64,000 nucleotides of DNA, from NCBI RefSeq assembly GCF_023517795.1, contig NZ_CP082928.1, positions 4,216,001 through 4,280,000 on the forward strand. Reading direction: 5' to 3'. Positions 9,473 through 20,218 of the stretch are shown here, one piece after another (position 1 is the stretch's first letter; each line of letters begins with the position of its first letter). Position numbers and translations under genes: made by a program. The DNA comes from Pseudomonas fulva. GTDB lineage: Bacteria > Pseudomonadota > Gammaproteobacteria > Pseudomonadales > Pseudomonadaceae. The notes below the pieces were generated by a model that saw only the letters and a program-made list of their open reading frames with translations, did no database searches and was not told where the DNA came from.

Positions 9473-10567
9473 ATGCCCGTTTCGTTTCGCTGGCTGTGGA
9501 TCACTGTCGTGCTGGTACTGGGCGGCCTGCTGTACCTGCTGCATCCGATTCTTTCGCCGTTTCTGGTCGGCATTCTGATCGCCTACCTCGGTGATCCGCT
9601 GGTCGACCGCCTGGAGCGCCTGAAATTGTCGCGCACCTGGGGCGTGATCGTGGTGTTCGGCCTGTTCACCCTGTTGATGGCCCTGGCCCTGCTGGTGCTG
9701 ATTCCGATGCTCGGCAAGCAGCTGGTGCGGCTCTACGAGCTGCTGCCGCAGATGCTCGACTGGGCGCAGAACCAGGCGCTGCCGTGGATCCAGGTCAAGC
9801 TCGGGCTGAACGAGGGCTTCTGGCGCTTCGATCAGCTCAAGCAGTCCCTTTCCGGGCACCTGAGCCAGACCACCGACATCGCCGGGCTGGTGCTCTCCCA
9901 GGTCACGGCGTCAAGCCTGGCGCTGATGGCCTGGGTGGCCAATCTGCTGCTGATCCCGGTGGTCAGTTTCTACCTGATGCGCGACTGGGATCTGCTGGTC
10001 GGCAAACTGCGCAGCCTGGTGCCGCGCGACAACGAAGGCGTGGTGGTGAAGCTGTTCGGCGAATGCCATGAGGTGCTCGGTGCCTTTCTGCGTGGCCAGC
10101 TGCTGGTGATGCTGGCGCTGGGCGCGATGTACGCGGTCGGCCTGATGGCCATCGGCCTGGAACTGGGCCTGTTGATCGGTGTACTGGCCGGCCTCGCGAG
10201 CATCGTGCCGTACCTGGGGGTGGTGGTGGGAATCGGCAGTGCGCTGCTCGCCGGCGTGTTCCAGTTCGGCGGCGACCCCTATCCCTTGCTGGCAATTGCC
10301 GGGGTGTTCGTGGTCGGCCAGTTGCTCGAAGGGATGCTGCTGACGCCATTGCTGGTCGGTGATCGCATTGGCCTGCACCCTGTCGCGGTGATCTTCGCGA
10401 TCATGGCCGGCGGCCAGTTGTTCGGTTTCACCGGTATTCTGCTGGCGTTGCCGGTGGCCGCAGTGATCATGGTGCTGCTGCGTCACGTGCACGAACTGTA
10501 CAAGCGGTCCGACGCCTATGGGGGGCAGGCCCCGGTTCGGCCAGCGCCTGGCCGCCGATCGCGCTGA
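9473..10567 (+). CDS. AI-2E/PerM family inner-membrane permease
   Basis: A 364-aa polytopic membrane protein of the AI-2E transporter/PerM family. Hydrophobic segments lie near residues 8-27, 33-45, 58-80, 145-170 and 205-330, about eight in all. The conserved LLEGMLLTPLLVGDRIGLHPV signature lies near residue 285. The family contains proposed exporters of small molecules and ion/proton antiporters; the substrate of this member cannot be told from sequence. It is followed 123 bp later by hda, its usual neighbour in Pseudomonas. The C-terminus is a short basic cytoplasmic tail. Confidence 0.88.
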   Translation: MPVSFRWLWITVVLVLGGLLYLLHPILSPFLVGILIAYLGDPLVDRLERLKLSRTWGVIVVFGLFTLLMALALLVLIPMLGKQLVRLYELLPQMLDWAQNQALPWIQVKLGLNEGFWRFDQLKQSLSGHLSQTTDIAGLVLSQVTASSLALMAWVANLLLIPVVSFYLMRDWDLLVGKLRSLVPRDNEGVVVKLFGECHEVLGAFLRGQLLVMLALGAMYAVGLMAIGLELGLLIGVLAGLASIVPYLGVVVGIGSALLAGVFQFGGDPYPLLAIAGVFVVGQLLEGMLLTPLLVGDRIGLHPVAVIFAIMAGGQLFGFTGILLALPVAAVIMVLLRHVHELYKRSDAYGGQAPVRPAPGRRSR

Positions 10568-10690
10568 GATCGGCTAAGCCCTTGTATTGCCTTGGAAAAG
10601 TGCGGCAATGACAGGCGGCCGCCAAGGGTATAAACTGCCCCACCTTTATTCAGAGCGCCAATCGGGCTCCGACGAGCCGTTCTCTCCAGC

Positions 10691-11395
10691 ATGAAGCCGA
10701 TTCAACTGCCCCTGGGTGTGCGTCTGCGCGACGACGCCACCTTCGCCAATTACTACCCGGGCGCCAATGCTGCTGCCCTCGGGTACGTGGAGCGTCTGTG
10801 CGAGGCCGAGGCGGGCTGGACGGAGAGCCTGATCTACCTGTGGGGTGGTGAGGGCGTCGGCCGCAGCCACCTGCTGCAGGCGGCCTGCCTGCGCTTCGAG
10901 CAGCTCGGCGAGCGTGCCGTCTACCTGCCACTGGGCGAAGTGGTGCAATACGGCCCGGCGATTCTGGACAACCTGGAGCAGTTCGAGCTGGTTTGCCTGG
11001 ATGATCTGGAAGCCGCTGCCGGGCAGCGAGCCTGGGAAGAAGCGCTGTTTCACCTGTTCAATCGTCTGCGCGACAGCGGTCGGCGTTTGCTCCTGGCTGC
11101 CAATGCCTCGCCCCGCGAATTGTCGATCAAGCTGCCCGACCTCAAGTCGCGCCTGACCCTGGCCCTGGTGTTCCAGCTGCAGTCGCTGTCCGACGAGGAC
11201 AAGCTGCGCGCCTTGCAGCTGCGTGCCTCGCGCCGCGGCCTGCACATGAGCGATGACGTGGGGCGCTTCATTCTCACCCGCGGCGAGCGCAGCATGAACG
11301 CGCTGTTCGAACTGCTCGAGCGTCTGGATCAGGCCTCGCTGCAGGAAAAGCGCAAGCTGACCATTCCCTTCCTCAAGGAAACCCTGGACTGGTAG
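10691..11395 (+). CDS. hda: DnaA regulatory inactivator Hda
   Basis: Hda works with the DNA-loaded beta sliding clamp to stimulate ATP hydrolysis by DnaA (RIDA), preventing over-initiation. The 234-aa protein has an N-terminal clamp-binding motif in MKPIQLPLGVRL and a DnaA-like AAA+ domain: P-loop LWGGEGVGRSHLLQA (about 49-63), Walker B-like VCLDDLEAA and an RSMNALFELLERLD helix at the end. It lacks the DnaA domain IV that binds DnaA boxes, which separates it from DnaA. It ends 23 bp before the convergent DUF2069 gene. Confidence 0.95.
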   Translation: MKPIQLPLGVRLRDDATFANYYPGANAAALGYVERLCEAEAGWTESLIYLWGGEGVGRSHLLQAACLRFEQLGERAVYLPLGEVVQYGPAILDNLEQFELVCLDDLEAAAGQRAWEEALFHLFNRLRDSGRRLLLAANASPRELSIKLPDLKSRLTLALVFQLQSLSDEDKLRALQLRASRRGLHMSDDVGRFILTRGERSMNALFELLERLDQASLQEKRKLTIPFLKETLDW

Positions 11396-11418
11396 CCCGG
11401 CTACCGTCCCGGATACCG

Positions 11419-12789
<1,371 letters not shown>

Positions 12790-13017
12790 GGCAGTCGTCG
12801 CTTCTGGCGGCAGATGGCAGCTATTCTAACCGCGTCGGCGCCTTGCGCTGAACGGGGTGCGGCAATCGAGGCGAACCTATGTGCCGAGCCAGCGTCTGTA
12901 ATGCGCGGTCACAATGGCTTGTGGCCAGCTTTTCCCGCTCGTCTGCATTGCTCGCGCCGCCAGCGGCGCCGGACTGACGATGATGCGCAGGTTTCCGAGT
13001 GCCCTTGTGAGGTGGGT

Positions 13018-14247
13018 ATGCAGCAGCGTTTGCACGATTGGCTCGAGTTCTGGCGATTCCTCTGGCAGCGCTTCTTCGACAATCGCGGTGCCGATAACGC
13101 CGCTGCGCTGACCTACACCACGCTGTTCGCCGTGGTGCCGATGATGACGGTCAGCTTCGCCGTGCTCTCCGCCGTGCCGGCCTTCCAGGGGACCGGTGAG
13201 CAGATCCAGGCATTCATCTTTCACAACTTCGTGCCGTCTGCGGGTGAGGCGTTGCAGGAGTATCTGCGCAATTTCACCACCCAGGCGCGGCAGCTGACCT
13301 GGATCGGCGTGGCGGTGCTGGCGATCACCGCGTTCTGGATGCTGGTGACCATCGAGCGCACCTTCAACACCATCTGGCGGGTGCGGCAACCGCGCCGTGG
13401 TATCGCCACCTTCCTGCTGTATTGGGCGATCCTCAGCCTTGGCCCGATGCTGCTGGGCGCCGGATTCGCCATCAGTACCTATGTCGCCTCGCTGTCTCTG
13501 CTCAGCGGGCCGGATGCCGTGGTCGGCGCCCAGACGCTGCTGCGCTTCACGCCGCTGTTGTTCAGCGTGGCGGCGTTCACTCTGCTGTATGCCGCCGTGC
13601 CCAATGCCCGGGTACCGCTACGTCATGCGCTGTGGGGCGGGCTGTTCACGGCGGTGCTGCTGGAAGTCGCCAAGGCGATTTTCGGTTTCTACGTGCGCTT
13701 CTTTCCGGGCTATCAACTGATCTACGGTGCCTTCGCCACGGTGCCGCTGTTTCTCCTGTGGATCTTTCTGTCCTGGCTGATCGTCCTGCTGGGGGCCGAG
13801 CTGGTCTGCAACCTGGGGGTTTCTCATCAGTGGCGCAAGCGCGCGATGCCCAGGGCACTGGTGCTGCTGGGCATCCTGCGGGTATTTCACGCGCGCCAGC
13901 GTACCGGGCTCAAGGTGCGCCATCGCGATATTCAGCGGCAGGGCTGGTTGCTGCCCGAGCATGAGTGGGAGGAAGTGCTGAGTTTTCTGGAAGGCCAGCG
14001 CCTGGTCGCCAGCACCGGCGGCGATAGCTGGATGCTCAGTCGCGACCTGTCCCATTACACCTTGCAGCAGCTGTTCGAGCGCAGCCCCTGGCCGTTGCCC
14101 CATCTGAACCAGTTGCCCGACGAACTGGACGAGCCCTGGTATCCGGCGCTGCGGGAGGCCCTGAAACGCCTGCACGAGGAGCAGACCCTGCTGTTCGGCG
14201 ACAGCCTGGCGCATTGGCTGGAGGGGCAGGGCAGTGACAGGAAGTGA
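13018..14247 (+). CDS. YihY/BrkB family inner-membrane protein
   Basis: A 409-aa protein with six membrane segments in its first 290 residues (for example [19 protein letters not shown] and the pair [20 protein letters not shown]) and a cytoplasmic C-terminal domain of about 110 residues. This family was once called ribonuclease BN in error; its true role is unknown. The ATG at 13018 follows a GAGGTGG Shine-Dalgarno, and the 270-codon open extension upstream overlaps arsC/wrbA antisense and is rejected. It is divergent from arsC. Confidence 0.9.
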   Translation: MQQRLHDWLEFWRFLWQRFFDNRGADNAAALTYTTLFAVVPMMTVSFAVLSAVPAFQGTGEQIQAFIFHNFVPSAGEALQEYLRNFTTQARQLTWIGVAVLAITAFWMLVTIERTFNTIWRVRQPRRGIATFLLYWAILSLGPMLLGAGFAISTYVASLSLLSGPDAVVGAQTLLRFTPLLFSVAAFTLLYAAVPNARVPLRHALWGGLFTAVLLEVAKAIFGFYVRFFPGYQLIYGAFATVPLFLLWIFLSWLIVLLGAELVCNLGVSHQWRKRAMPRALVLLGILRVFHARQRTGLKVRHRDIQRQGWLLPEHEWEEVLSFLEGQRLVASTGGDSWMLSRDLSHYTLQQLFERSPWPLPHLNQLPDELDEPWYPALREALKRLHEEQTLLFGDSLAHWLEGQGSDRK

Positions 14248-14382
14248 CGTTTATCGGCACCGCGGGATGCGTATTTGATGGCTCGATGCCGGTTCGGGCT
14301 GCCGTTCCGTTGGCGCCAGTAAGATGGCATGTTTCTGGCTATGCCATCTTCAGTCGATGTCGCGTCACCAAAGGTACCTGCA

Positions 14383-14589
14383 ATGCCAAAGTCTTCTCCC
14401 AAGGTCGTGATGCTTCACGCCCATGATAGTGACCGTGCGTTGGAGAACCTTAACCGGATCACCGGGCTGCGTTTCGGCAAGTGGCCCGAGTCGCTGGTCG
14501 CGACTGTGGGCAGCTCATCGACGTCAGATGCCAAGCCACCGCACGAGAGCTGCCAGGTGTCTGCCAGGACCGGTCAGGCGTTGGCCTGA
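14383..14589 (+). CDS. Small conserved hypothetical protein (68 aa)
   Basis: A 68-aa basic protein starting MPKSSPKVVMLHAHDSDRAL, with an AAAGG Shine-Dalgarno upstream of the ATG. The core ALENLNRITGLRFGKWPESL looks like a genuine amphipathic segment and the tail is Ser/Ala-rich. It follows the YihY-type gene by 135 bp. Its last 16 bp overlap, tail to tail, the end of the minus-strand gene at 14574-14975. No named family recognised; moderate confidence that it is translated. Confidence 0.55.
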   Translation: MPKSSPKVVMLHAHDSDRALENLNRITGLRFGKWPESLVATVGSSSTSDAKPPHESCQVSARTGQALA

Positions 14590-14975
14590 TTCGCCCGCCC
14601 CTGGGCGATCGCCGGTTCGACGGCCTGCACGAAAAGCTCTTCGATTTTCAGCTCATTCCCCACAGCTTGCGCCGAGCGCAGACGTATCTGCATCTGCTCG
14701 ATTCGCTGGGCCACCGGCAGGCGCGCGATGCCGGAAAGCAGGATCCTGTCCTGTGCGCCTACCTTGGCGTGATCCAGATTGATCGAACGTATTTGCTCGC
14801 CATCGCGATAGCGAACCTGCAGGGAGACCAGGTTGCCTGCCTGGCCGGGCAGGTGCAGCCAGGCGGCCACGTTGAATTCGGCGACCCGCCCGTCGTAGTC
14901 GGTCAATTGCAGGTGCGCGCTCTGGATTAGGTGTGCCGGTACTTGGCCGATCAGTGTGTCGTGGGCGTTGGGCAT
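14574..14975 (-). CDS. Conserved hypothetical protein (133 aa)
   Basis: A 133-aa soluble protein with alternating beta strands (HLIQSAHLQLTDYDGRVAEF, LVSLQVRYRDGEQIRSINLD) and a C-terminal helix. The ATG is preceded by AGGGAG at good spacing. Domain name and function not recognised. It is separated by 103 bp from the PilZ-like gene upstream on the same strand, so the two may be co-transcribed. Codon use is normal for the window. Confidence 0.65.
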   Translation of the reverse strand: MPNAHDTLIGQVPAHLIQSAHLQLTDYDGRVAEFNVAAWLHLPGQAGNLVSLQVRYRDGEQIRSINLDHAKVGAQDRILLSGIARLPVAQRIEQMQIRLRSAQAVGNELKIEELFVQAVEPAIAQGRANQANA

Positions 14976-15078
14976 GCGAGCTCCCTGGCTGGCGAAGGAC
15001 GTCAGCGGGGAAGTATAAGAAGGATGCTCGCGATCAAACTGTGCGCCAGGCCGCCCTTGTGCGTGACCGGGTTCTCAT

Positions 15079-16476
15079 TCAGGGCAGTTCCAGGGGGTGG
15101 CGGCTCACCGAGGCGCTGGCCAGGTTGCAGGCGGGCAGCTGCAGGCGGTTCTGGTTGACCGCGTTGGGCAGCTGCAACCACAGGTTTTCGCCGTCGCTGA
15201 ACTGGTTGTGGGGCACCCACAGGCCGTGGTGCCAGCCCTCGCGTGGTTTTGGCGTGCTCTGCAGGATACCCAGGTGTGGCTGGCTGCTCGGGGCGCGTCT
15301 GAGCCAGGTCGGTTGTGCCAGGCCCTTCAGGTAGCGCAAGCCCAGGTGAAGCCCCTCGCCGTTGAGGTGACGCCAGCACACCAGGGCCAGCACGTCGCTG
15401 TCGGCGATCAGCAGCACCAGTTGGCCGATCGGCAGGCCGTCGGCGGCCTGTGCCGGGCACAGCAGGCGCGCGCCGCCTGGGCCGATATCGAGAATCTGCC
15501 CCGGTGTGCAGTGTGGCCGCTGCTCCAGGAGCTGGGCGTGGATGGCCGGGATGCCGATGGCCAGGCGGCAGTCGCTTTGTTGCGGGGTGCGGGAATGGCG
15601 GCGCTGGTCGGTACCCAGCCAGTGATGATGCACGCGTTCGAGCAGTTCGCGCTCGCCGGCACTGCGCAGCGGTGCGGGTTCGCCAAGCGCGACCAGCAGC
15701 GCGCCCAGCTCCAGGCGTCGTAGCGTTTCGCTGCCTGCCGGCGGGCGTTGCTGCTGTGTCAGGTACGGCTGCCTGCCGTGCAGGTCGATCAGCGGGCCTT
15801 CGGATCTGTCTTCCGCATCCCATGGCAGCAGGCGGGCGAGGGCAGCCAGCGGTGCCAGGGCGGCAAAAAGTCGCTGGCACTCATCCGGATGCAGGTGCGG
15901 GGGATTGCTCAGTGCCAGCAGCAGCGTCTGTTGGTAGAGGCCACGCAGGGTATCGGCGGGTGTGGGCGTGAATGCCGCCGCCACCGGCTCGTCGAGGCAG
16001 CCATGGCGTTCGCCCAGCCAGTACAGCAGATGGCTGTCGCGCCACAGGTCGGCATCCGGCTCACGGTACTGCTGGCAATGGCGCAGCAGGGTCTGGGCGA
16101 TGAAGTGCTGGGCCATGTTCAGGCACCAGGCCAGGTGCGGCTGGGAGGGCTTGTGGCCCTGGAGTATCTGTAGCAACAGGCGCTTGTAACCGATGGCGAG
16201 TTCGGCACACAGCTGGGTTTGCTCAGCAGCTGCAGCCAGGCAACGCCGTGCACTGTAGTGGCGATACTCATCGCTGAAATTTTGCAGCGCCCGCTGTCTT
16301 TCGAGTAAGGTCATCGCGCTGCGATTCAAGCGCGCGAGCAGGGCCGCCACCTCCTGGAGGCCGGTTTCCATCGGCAGCTGGCGAGCCGCGCTCAGGTTGC
16401 TGCCCAGGGTCGCCTGGTCGATCAGGTCGGCCTGAAGCGCGTCGGGTACATCGAGCTGCAGTGCATCCAGTGTCAT
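15079..16476 (-). CDS. PilZ-like domain protein (465 aa)
   Basis: Residues 1-320 are a Leu/Ala/Gln-rich, mostly helical region with several Cys and His but no family I can name. Residues about 330-420 resemble a PilZ fold: DIGPGGARLLCPAQAADGLP followed by GQLVLLI, LALVCWRHL and LHLGLRYL. PilZ domains often bind cyclic-di-GMP through an RxxxR motif before this strand. Here the Arg-rich stretch TDQRRHSRTPQQSDCRLAIG is the only candidate. Start: a GTG two codons upstream is possible, but ATG at 16476 has AAGG at 5-nt spacing. Divergent from the thioredoxin-like gene. Confidence 0.7.
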   Translation of the reverse strand: MTLDALQLDVPDALQADLIDQATLGSNLSAARQLPMETGLQEVAALLARLNRSAMTLLERQRALQNFSDEYRHYSARRCLAAAAEQTQLCAELAIGYKRLLLQILQGHKPSQPHLAWCLNMAQHFIAQTLLRHCQQYREPDADLWRDSHLLYWLGERHGCLDEPVAAAFTPTPADTLRGLYQQTLLLALSNPPHLHPDECQRLFAALAPLAALARLLPWDAEDRSEGPLIDLHGRQPYLTQQQRPPAGSETLRRLELGALLVALGEPAPLRSAGERELLERVHHHWLGTDQRRHSRTPQQSDCRLAIGIPAIHAQLLEQRPHCTPGQILDIGPGGARLLCPAQAADGLPIGQLVLLIADSDVLALVCWRHLNGEGLHLGLRYLKGLAQPTWLRRAPSSQPHLGILQSTPKPREGWHHGLWVPHNQFSDGENLWLQLPNAVNQNRLQLPACNLASASVSRHPLELP

Positions 16477-16506
16477 AGCCACCTTATCGGTACGAGGAGC
16501 ATTTCC

Positions 16507-16986
16507 ATGATCAAGCGAGTCCAGTCAGTCATTCGGCTCATGATGGTGCTCATCGCCGCTGTGGTATTGGTAGGTTGCACGGATGACGTAGGTGTCGATC
16601 AGCATGGGCAGAAGGTAGCGGTTGAGCGCCTTGAAGGCCAGTGGCTGGTTATCAATTATTGGGCGGAGTGGTGTGGCCCCTGCCGCTCCGAGATTCCCGA
16701 GCTGAACGCCCTGGCGCCTGAGCTGGAAAAGCAGTCGGTCGGCGTGTTCGGTGTCAATTTCGATGGCCTGCAGGGTGATGAACTCAGCCAGGCAGCCAAG
16801 GCGCTGGGCATCGAGTTCACGGTGCTGGCCAAGGATCCCGCGGAGCGTTACGGGCTACCGCCCAGCGATGCATTGCCGGTCACCTATATCGTCGATGATC
16901 AGGGCCAGGTGCGTGAGCGTCTGCTTGGTGAGCAGACCGCCGAAGGTCTCAGGGCGCGGCTGGCAGCGCTGCGCCAGGAGCGCTGA
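16507..16986 (+). CDS. TlpA-family thioredoxin-like lipoprotein
   Basis: A 159-aa envelope thiol-disulfide oxidoreductase. The N-terminus is a lipoprotein signal with lipobox VLVGC (Cys24), so the mature protein is membrane-anchored in the periplasm. The thioredoxin fold carries the active-site WCGPC in INYWAEWCGPCRSEIPEL, and a cis-Pro in SDALPVTYIVDDQGQ. The family reduces or isomerises disulfides, for example in cytochrome c maturation; no ccm genes are nearby, so the partner is unknown. Acylphosphatase follows 4 bp later. Confidence 0.9.
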   Translation: MIKRVQSVIRLMMVLIAAVVLVGCTDDVGVDQHGQKVAVERLEGQWLVINYWAEWCGPCRSEIPELNALAPELEKQSVGVFGVNFDGLQGDELSQAAKALGIEFTVLAKDPAERYGLPPSDALPVTYIVDDQGQVRERLLGEQTAEGLRARLAALRQER

Positions 16987-16990
16987 GGCG

Positions 16991-17266
16991 ATGGCCGTCG
17001 TTTGTCGGCACGGGTATGCCTGCGGGCGTGTGCAGGGTGTCGGTTTTCGCCAGAGCACGGCCATGGAGGCGGGGCGTTTGCAGCTGTCCGGCTGGGTGCG
17101 CAATCTGCCCGATGGGCGCGTGGAGGTCCTGTTCGAAGGCGAGGAGGGCGCGGTGCATTCGCTGGCCCAATGGCTCGCACATGGGCCTTCAGGTGCTCGC
17201 GTGGTATCGCTAACGCTGCGTGAGCATCCGCTACAGGATGCGCCCGGGTTCGAAGTTCGGCGCTAG
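16991..17266 (+). CDS. Acylphosphatase
   Basis: A 91-aa enzyme that hydrolyses acyl phosphates such as acetyl phosphate or 1,3-bisphosphoglycerate. Both family signatures are present: GRVQGVGFRQS with catalytic Arg20, and GWVRNLPDGRVEVLFEG with catalytic Asn38. The ATG lies 4 bp past the thioredoxin-like gene, implying co-transcription. Length is typical (about 90 aa). Confidence 0.93.
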   Translation: MAVVCRHGYACGRVQGVGFRQSTAMEAGRLQLSGWVRNLPDGRVEVLFEGEEGAVHSLAQWLAHGPSGARVVSLTLREHPLQDAPGFEVRR

Positions 17267-17270
17267 GGGC

Positions 17271-18224
17271 CTAGTCTTCGCCCGGGTCGGCAGCCAGTCG
17301 CCCGGCGTTCTGGGTGAGTGAGTGCAGGAATTCGGCCTGCAGTTCCGGGTCGTTGCGGGTCAGTTCGATCAGGCTCTGCTCCAGCTCGCTGGCTTCTTCC
17401 TCGAGGCCTAGGTCGGACAGGCGCTTGACGCGGTGCACCCATTGTTCGACGTCCGCCCCTTCGAGGTCGTCGTAGATCAGGTCATGGGCCTCACGCAGCT
17501 TGCCGCGCAAGGTGCGGCTGACCAGCAGGGTGGCCTCGGCGCGGGTGGCGTCCTGCTCGTCGGTGACGGTCAGCAGCAGGGTACCGACGCGGGCGATGTC
17601 CTGGTCGGCGAACGGGCCATCGAGCAGGTTGAGGCGCAGCACGCCGTTGCGGTCGGTGAGCAATTCGTGGGTCTGCTCACCGGCCTTGATCATCACCGGT
17701 CGTTCGGCCCAGGGCAGGCTGGAATAGTCCGTGCGGGTTTCCTGGCGCTTTTCGTCGATGCCGGCCAGGTTCTGCTGCGAACGGCCATTGGACTCGACGT
17801 TCATGAACGGGTTGACCCCCGCCACGCCGTAGCTGATCCAGTCCTTGGTGGCGGTATCCGGAATGCGGCCGAGCGCCACCACGTTGAGCACGTTGGCGCC
17901 GATACCGCCGACGATGGCCACCGCGCCCAGGGGGATTTCATAGATCTCCCGCCATGGCTGGTAAGGCGTATAGCGGTCGTAGTGGCGGGTGACCTCGAAA
18001 GGGGTCACCTCGAAGACCTTCTGTTCATGCACGCGCACCCGCCGCTGCGGCAGTTCCAGCACCTCGGGCTGCCCCACGTCGATCTGCAGGCTGTGGCTCA
18101 GCAGTTTGCGTTCGATACGTTCTTCGTGCTCGCTGCGCTGCGGCAGATGGTTGGCGCAGCCAGCGAGAAAGAAGGCGCCACAGGTGGTGGCGCCGAGAAG
18201 GCGTAGGGTGCTTCGCTTGAACAT
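17271..18224 (-). CDS. Conserved hypothetical lipoprotein (317 aa)
   Basis: A 317-aa protein with a lipoprotein signal: basic N-terminus, hydrophobic stretch and lipobox FLAGC (Cys23). The following ANHLPQRSEHEE has no Asp at +2, so outer-membrane sorting is likely. A hydrophobic/glycine segment (LGAVAIVGGIGANVLNVVAL, about 100-119) lies mid-protein, and the C-terminal third is acidic and helical. It lies 17 bp downstream of proS on the same strand, as in P. aeruginosa. No known domain recognised. Confidence 0.75.
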   Translation of the reverse strand: MFKRSTLRLLGATTCGAFFLAGCANHLPQRSEHEERIERKLLSHSLQIDVGQPEVLELPQRRVRVHEQKVFEVTPFEVTRHYDRYTPYQPWREIYEIPLGAVAIVGGIGANVLNVVALGRIPDTATKDWISYGVAGVNPFMNVESNGRSQQNLAGIDEKRQETRTDYSSLPWAERPVMIKAGEQTHELLTDRNGVLRLNLLDGPFADQDIARVGTLLLTVTDEQDATRAEATLLVSRTLRGKLREAHDLIYDDLEGADVEQWVHRVKRLSDLGLEEEASELEQSLIELTRNDPELQAEFLHSLTQNAGRLAADPGED

Positions 18225-18241
18225 GACGGCTCTTTGGCGGG

Positions 18242-19957
18242 TCAGCGGCGGATACGATTCTGGATGAACGACAGGATCTCGCCGACGGCGACTGGCTGAG
18301 CCTCGGTTTCCAGGCGGCTCTTGTACTCCAGGTTGCCTTCGGCGAGGCCGCGATCGCTGACCACGATGCGATGCGGAATGCCGATCAGTTCCATGTCTGC
18401 GAATTTGATGCCCGGACTGGTCTTTTTGTCACGGTCGTCGAGCAGAACTTCGAAGCCGGCGGCAGTCAGTTCGGCATACAGCTTGTCGGTCGCTTCGCGC
18501 ACCGCGTCGGTTTCATAGCGCAATGGCACCAGGGCGATCTGGAAGGGCGCCAGGGCATCGTTCCAGATGATGCCGCGCTCGTCGCTGTTCTGCTCGATGG
18601 CAGCAGCCACCACGCGGGACACACCGATGCCGTAGCAGCCCATGCTCAGCACTACCGGCTTGCCGTTCTCGCCCAGTACCTGGCAGTTCATCGCCTCGCT
18701 GTATTTGGTGCCGAGCTGGAAGATATGCCCGACTTCGATGCCGCGCTTGATCTCCAGGGTGCCCTTGCCATCCGGGCTCGGGTCGCCGGCCACCACGTTG
18801 CGCAGGTCGGCGACGGTCGGTACCGGCAGGTCGCGCTCCCAGTTGACGCCGAAATAGTGCTTGTCGTCGATGTTGGCGCCAATGGCGAAGTCGCTCATCA
18901 GCTCGACCGAGCGATCGATGATGATCGGCAGCGGCAGGTTCAGTGGGCCCAGGGAGCCGGCACCGGCGCCGATGGCGTCGCGCAGCTCGGCATCCGAGGC
19001 CATCACCAGCGGGCTGGCGACGCCGGGCTGGTTGGCGGCCTTGATCTCGTTCAGCTCGTGGTCGCCGCGAACGATCAGGGCGATCAGTTTGCCCTCTTCT
19101 TCGGCATGCACGATCAGCGTCTTGATGGTGCGCTCGATGGGCAGGTCGTAGCCGTCCACCAGTTGCTGGATGGTCTTGGCGTTCGGGGTGTCGACCAGGC
19201 GCAGCTCCTCGCTCGGTGCCGGGCGTACGGACTCGCGAGGAATGGCCTCGGCCTTCTCGATATTGGCCGCGTAATCGGAGGCGTTGCTGAACACGATATC
19301 GTCTTCACCCGACTCGGCCAGCACGTGGAATTCGTGGGAACCGGCGCCGCCGATCGAGCCGTTGTCCGCCTCCACCGGCCGGAAATTCAGGCCCAGGCGG
19401 GTGAAGATGTTGCAGTAGGCCTGGTGCATGCGGTCGTAGGTCTGCTGCAGCGAAGCCTGGTCGGCATGGAAGGAGTAGGCGTCCTTCATGATGAACTCGC
19501 GGCCACGCATCAGGCCGAAGCGCGGACGGATCTCGTCGCGGAACTTGGTCTGGATCTGGTACAGGTTCAGGGGCAGCTGTTTGTAGCTGTTCAGCTCATT
19601 ACGGGCCAGGTCGGTGATCACTTCCTCGTGGGTCGGGCCCACGCAGAACTCGCGGTCGTGACGGTCCTTCACGCGCAGCAGCTCCGGGCCATACTGCACC
19701 CAGCGGCCAGACTCCTGCCACAATTCGGCAGGCTGGATGGCAGGCATCAGCACCTCCAGCGCACCAGCGGCATCCATCTCCTCGCGCACGATTCTTTCGA
19801 CCTTGCGCAGGGTGCGCAGCCCCATCGGCAGCCAGGTGTACAGGCCGGATGCGAGCTTGCGGATCATGCCGGCGCGCAGCAGCAGCTGATGGCTGATCAC
19901 CACCGCATCGGAGGGCGTTTCTTTGAGGGTCGAAAGCAGGAACTGACTGGTACGCAT
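18242..19957 (-). CDS. proS: Prolyl-tRNA synthetase ProS (bacterial type)
   Basis: This class II synthetase charges tRNA-Pro. With the ATG at 19957 ([20 protein letters not shown]) it is 571 aa, the bacterial-type length. It carries the class II motif 2 region ([20 protein letters not shown]), the inserted editing domain (about 225-405) that clears Ala-tRNA-Pro, motif 3 ([16 protein letters not shown]) and the anticodon-binding domain at the C-terminus. An upstream in-frame CTG/GTG-type extension of eight codons is not needed. Confidence 0.97.
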   Translation of the reverse strand: MRTSQFLLSTLKETPSDAVVISHQLLLRAGMIRKLASGLYTWLPMGLRTLRKVERIVREEMDAAGALEVLMPAIQPAELWQESGRWVQYGPELLRVKDRHDREFCVGPTHEEVITDLARNELNSYKQLPLNLYQIQTKFRDEIRPRFGLMRGREFIMKDAYSFHADQASLQQTYDRMHQAYCNIFTRLGLNFRPVEADNGSIGGAGSHEFHVLAESGEDDIVFSNASDYAANIEKAEAIPRESVRPAPSEELRLVDTPNAKTIQQLVDGYDLPIERTIKTLIVHAEEEGKLIALIVRGDHELNEIKAANQPGVASPLVMASDAELRDAIGAGAGSLGPLNLPLPIIIDRSVELMSDFAIGANIDDKHYFGVNWERDLPVPTVADLRNVVAGDPSPDGKGTLEIKRGIEVGHIFQLGTKYSEAMNCQVLGENGKPVVLSMGCYGIGVSRVVAAAIEQNSDERGIIWNDALAPFQIALVPLRYETDAVREATDKLYAELTAAGFEVLLDDRDKKTSPGIKFADMELIGIPHRIVVSDRGLAEGNLEYKSRLETEAQPVAVGEILSFIQNRIRR

Positions 19958-20165
19958 GATGGGCCGTTCTGTCGGTAGCAAAGGGGATTTTTATCGCTCG
20001 GCATTGTACGGCGCGTGGCTGGTGGCGTACAGGATGCGAAGTACTGAGGGGGATTACGATGGTAGGTTGGGGAGCAGGTGTGCGGTCGATTGCTCGGTGA
20101 GACCGCGGACAAGCAGGCTTGTCGTGGGCTCGGTGCATTTACGGGGCTGAGTGCATGACGGGCAA

Positions 20166-20193
20166 TAAAAAACCCGGCCGAAGCCAGGTTTTT
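20166..20193 (-). terminator. Intrinsic terminator of the OprD-family gene
   Basis: On the minus strand, a stem of about 10 bp with one mismatch and a TTCG tetraloop is followed by six T. It lies 26 bp past the porin stop codon. Confidence 0.85.
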
Positions 20194-20218
20194 GAACTGC
20201 TATCAGGCTTGCGCGAGA

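Noticed and set aside
18371..19978. 535-aa open frame antisense to proS
   Set aside because: Shadow frame; product has no recognisable motifs.
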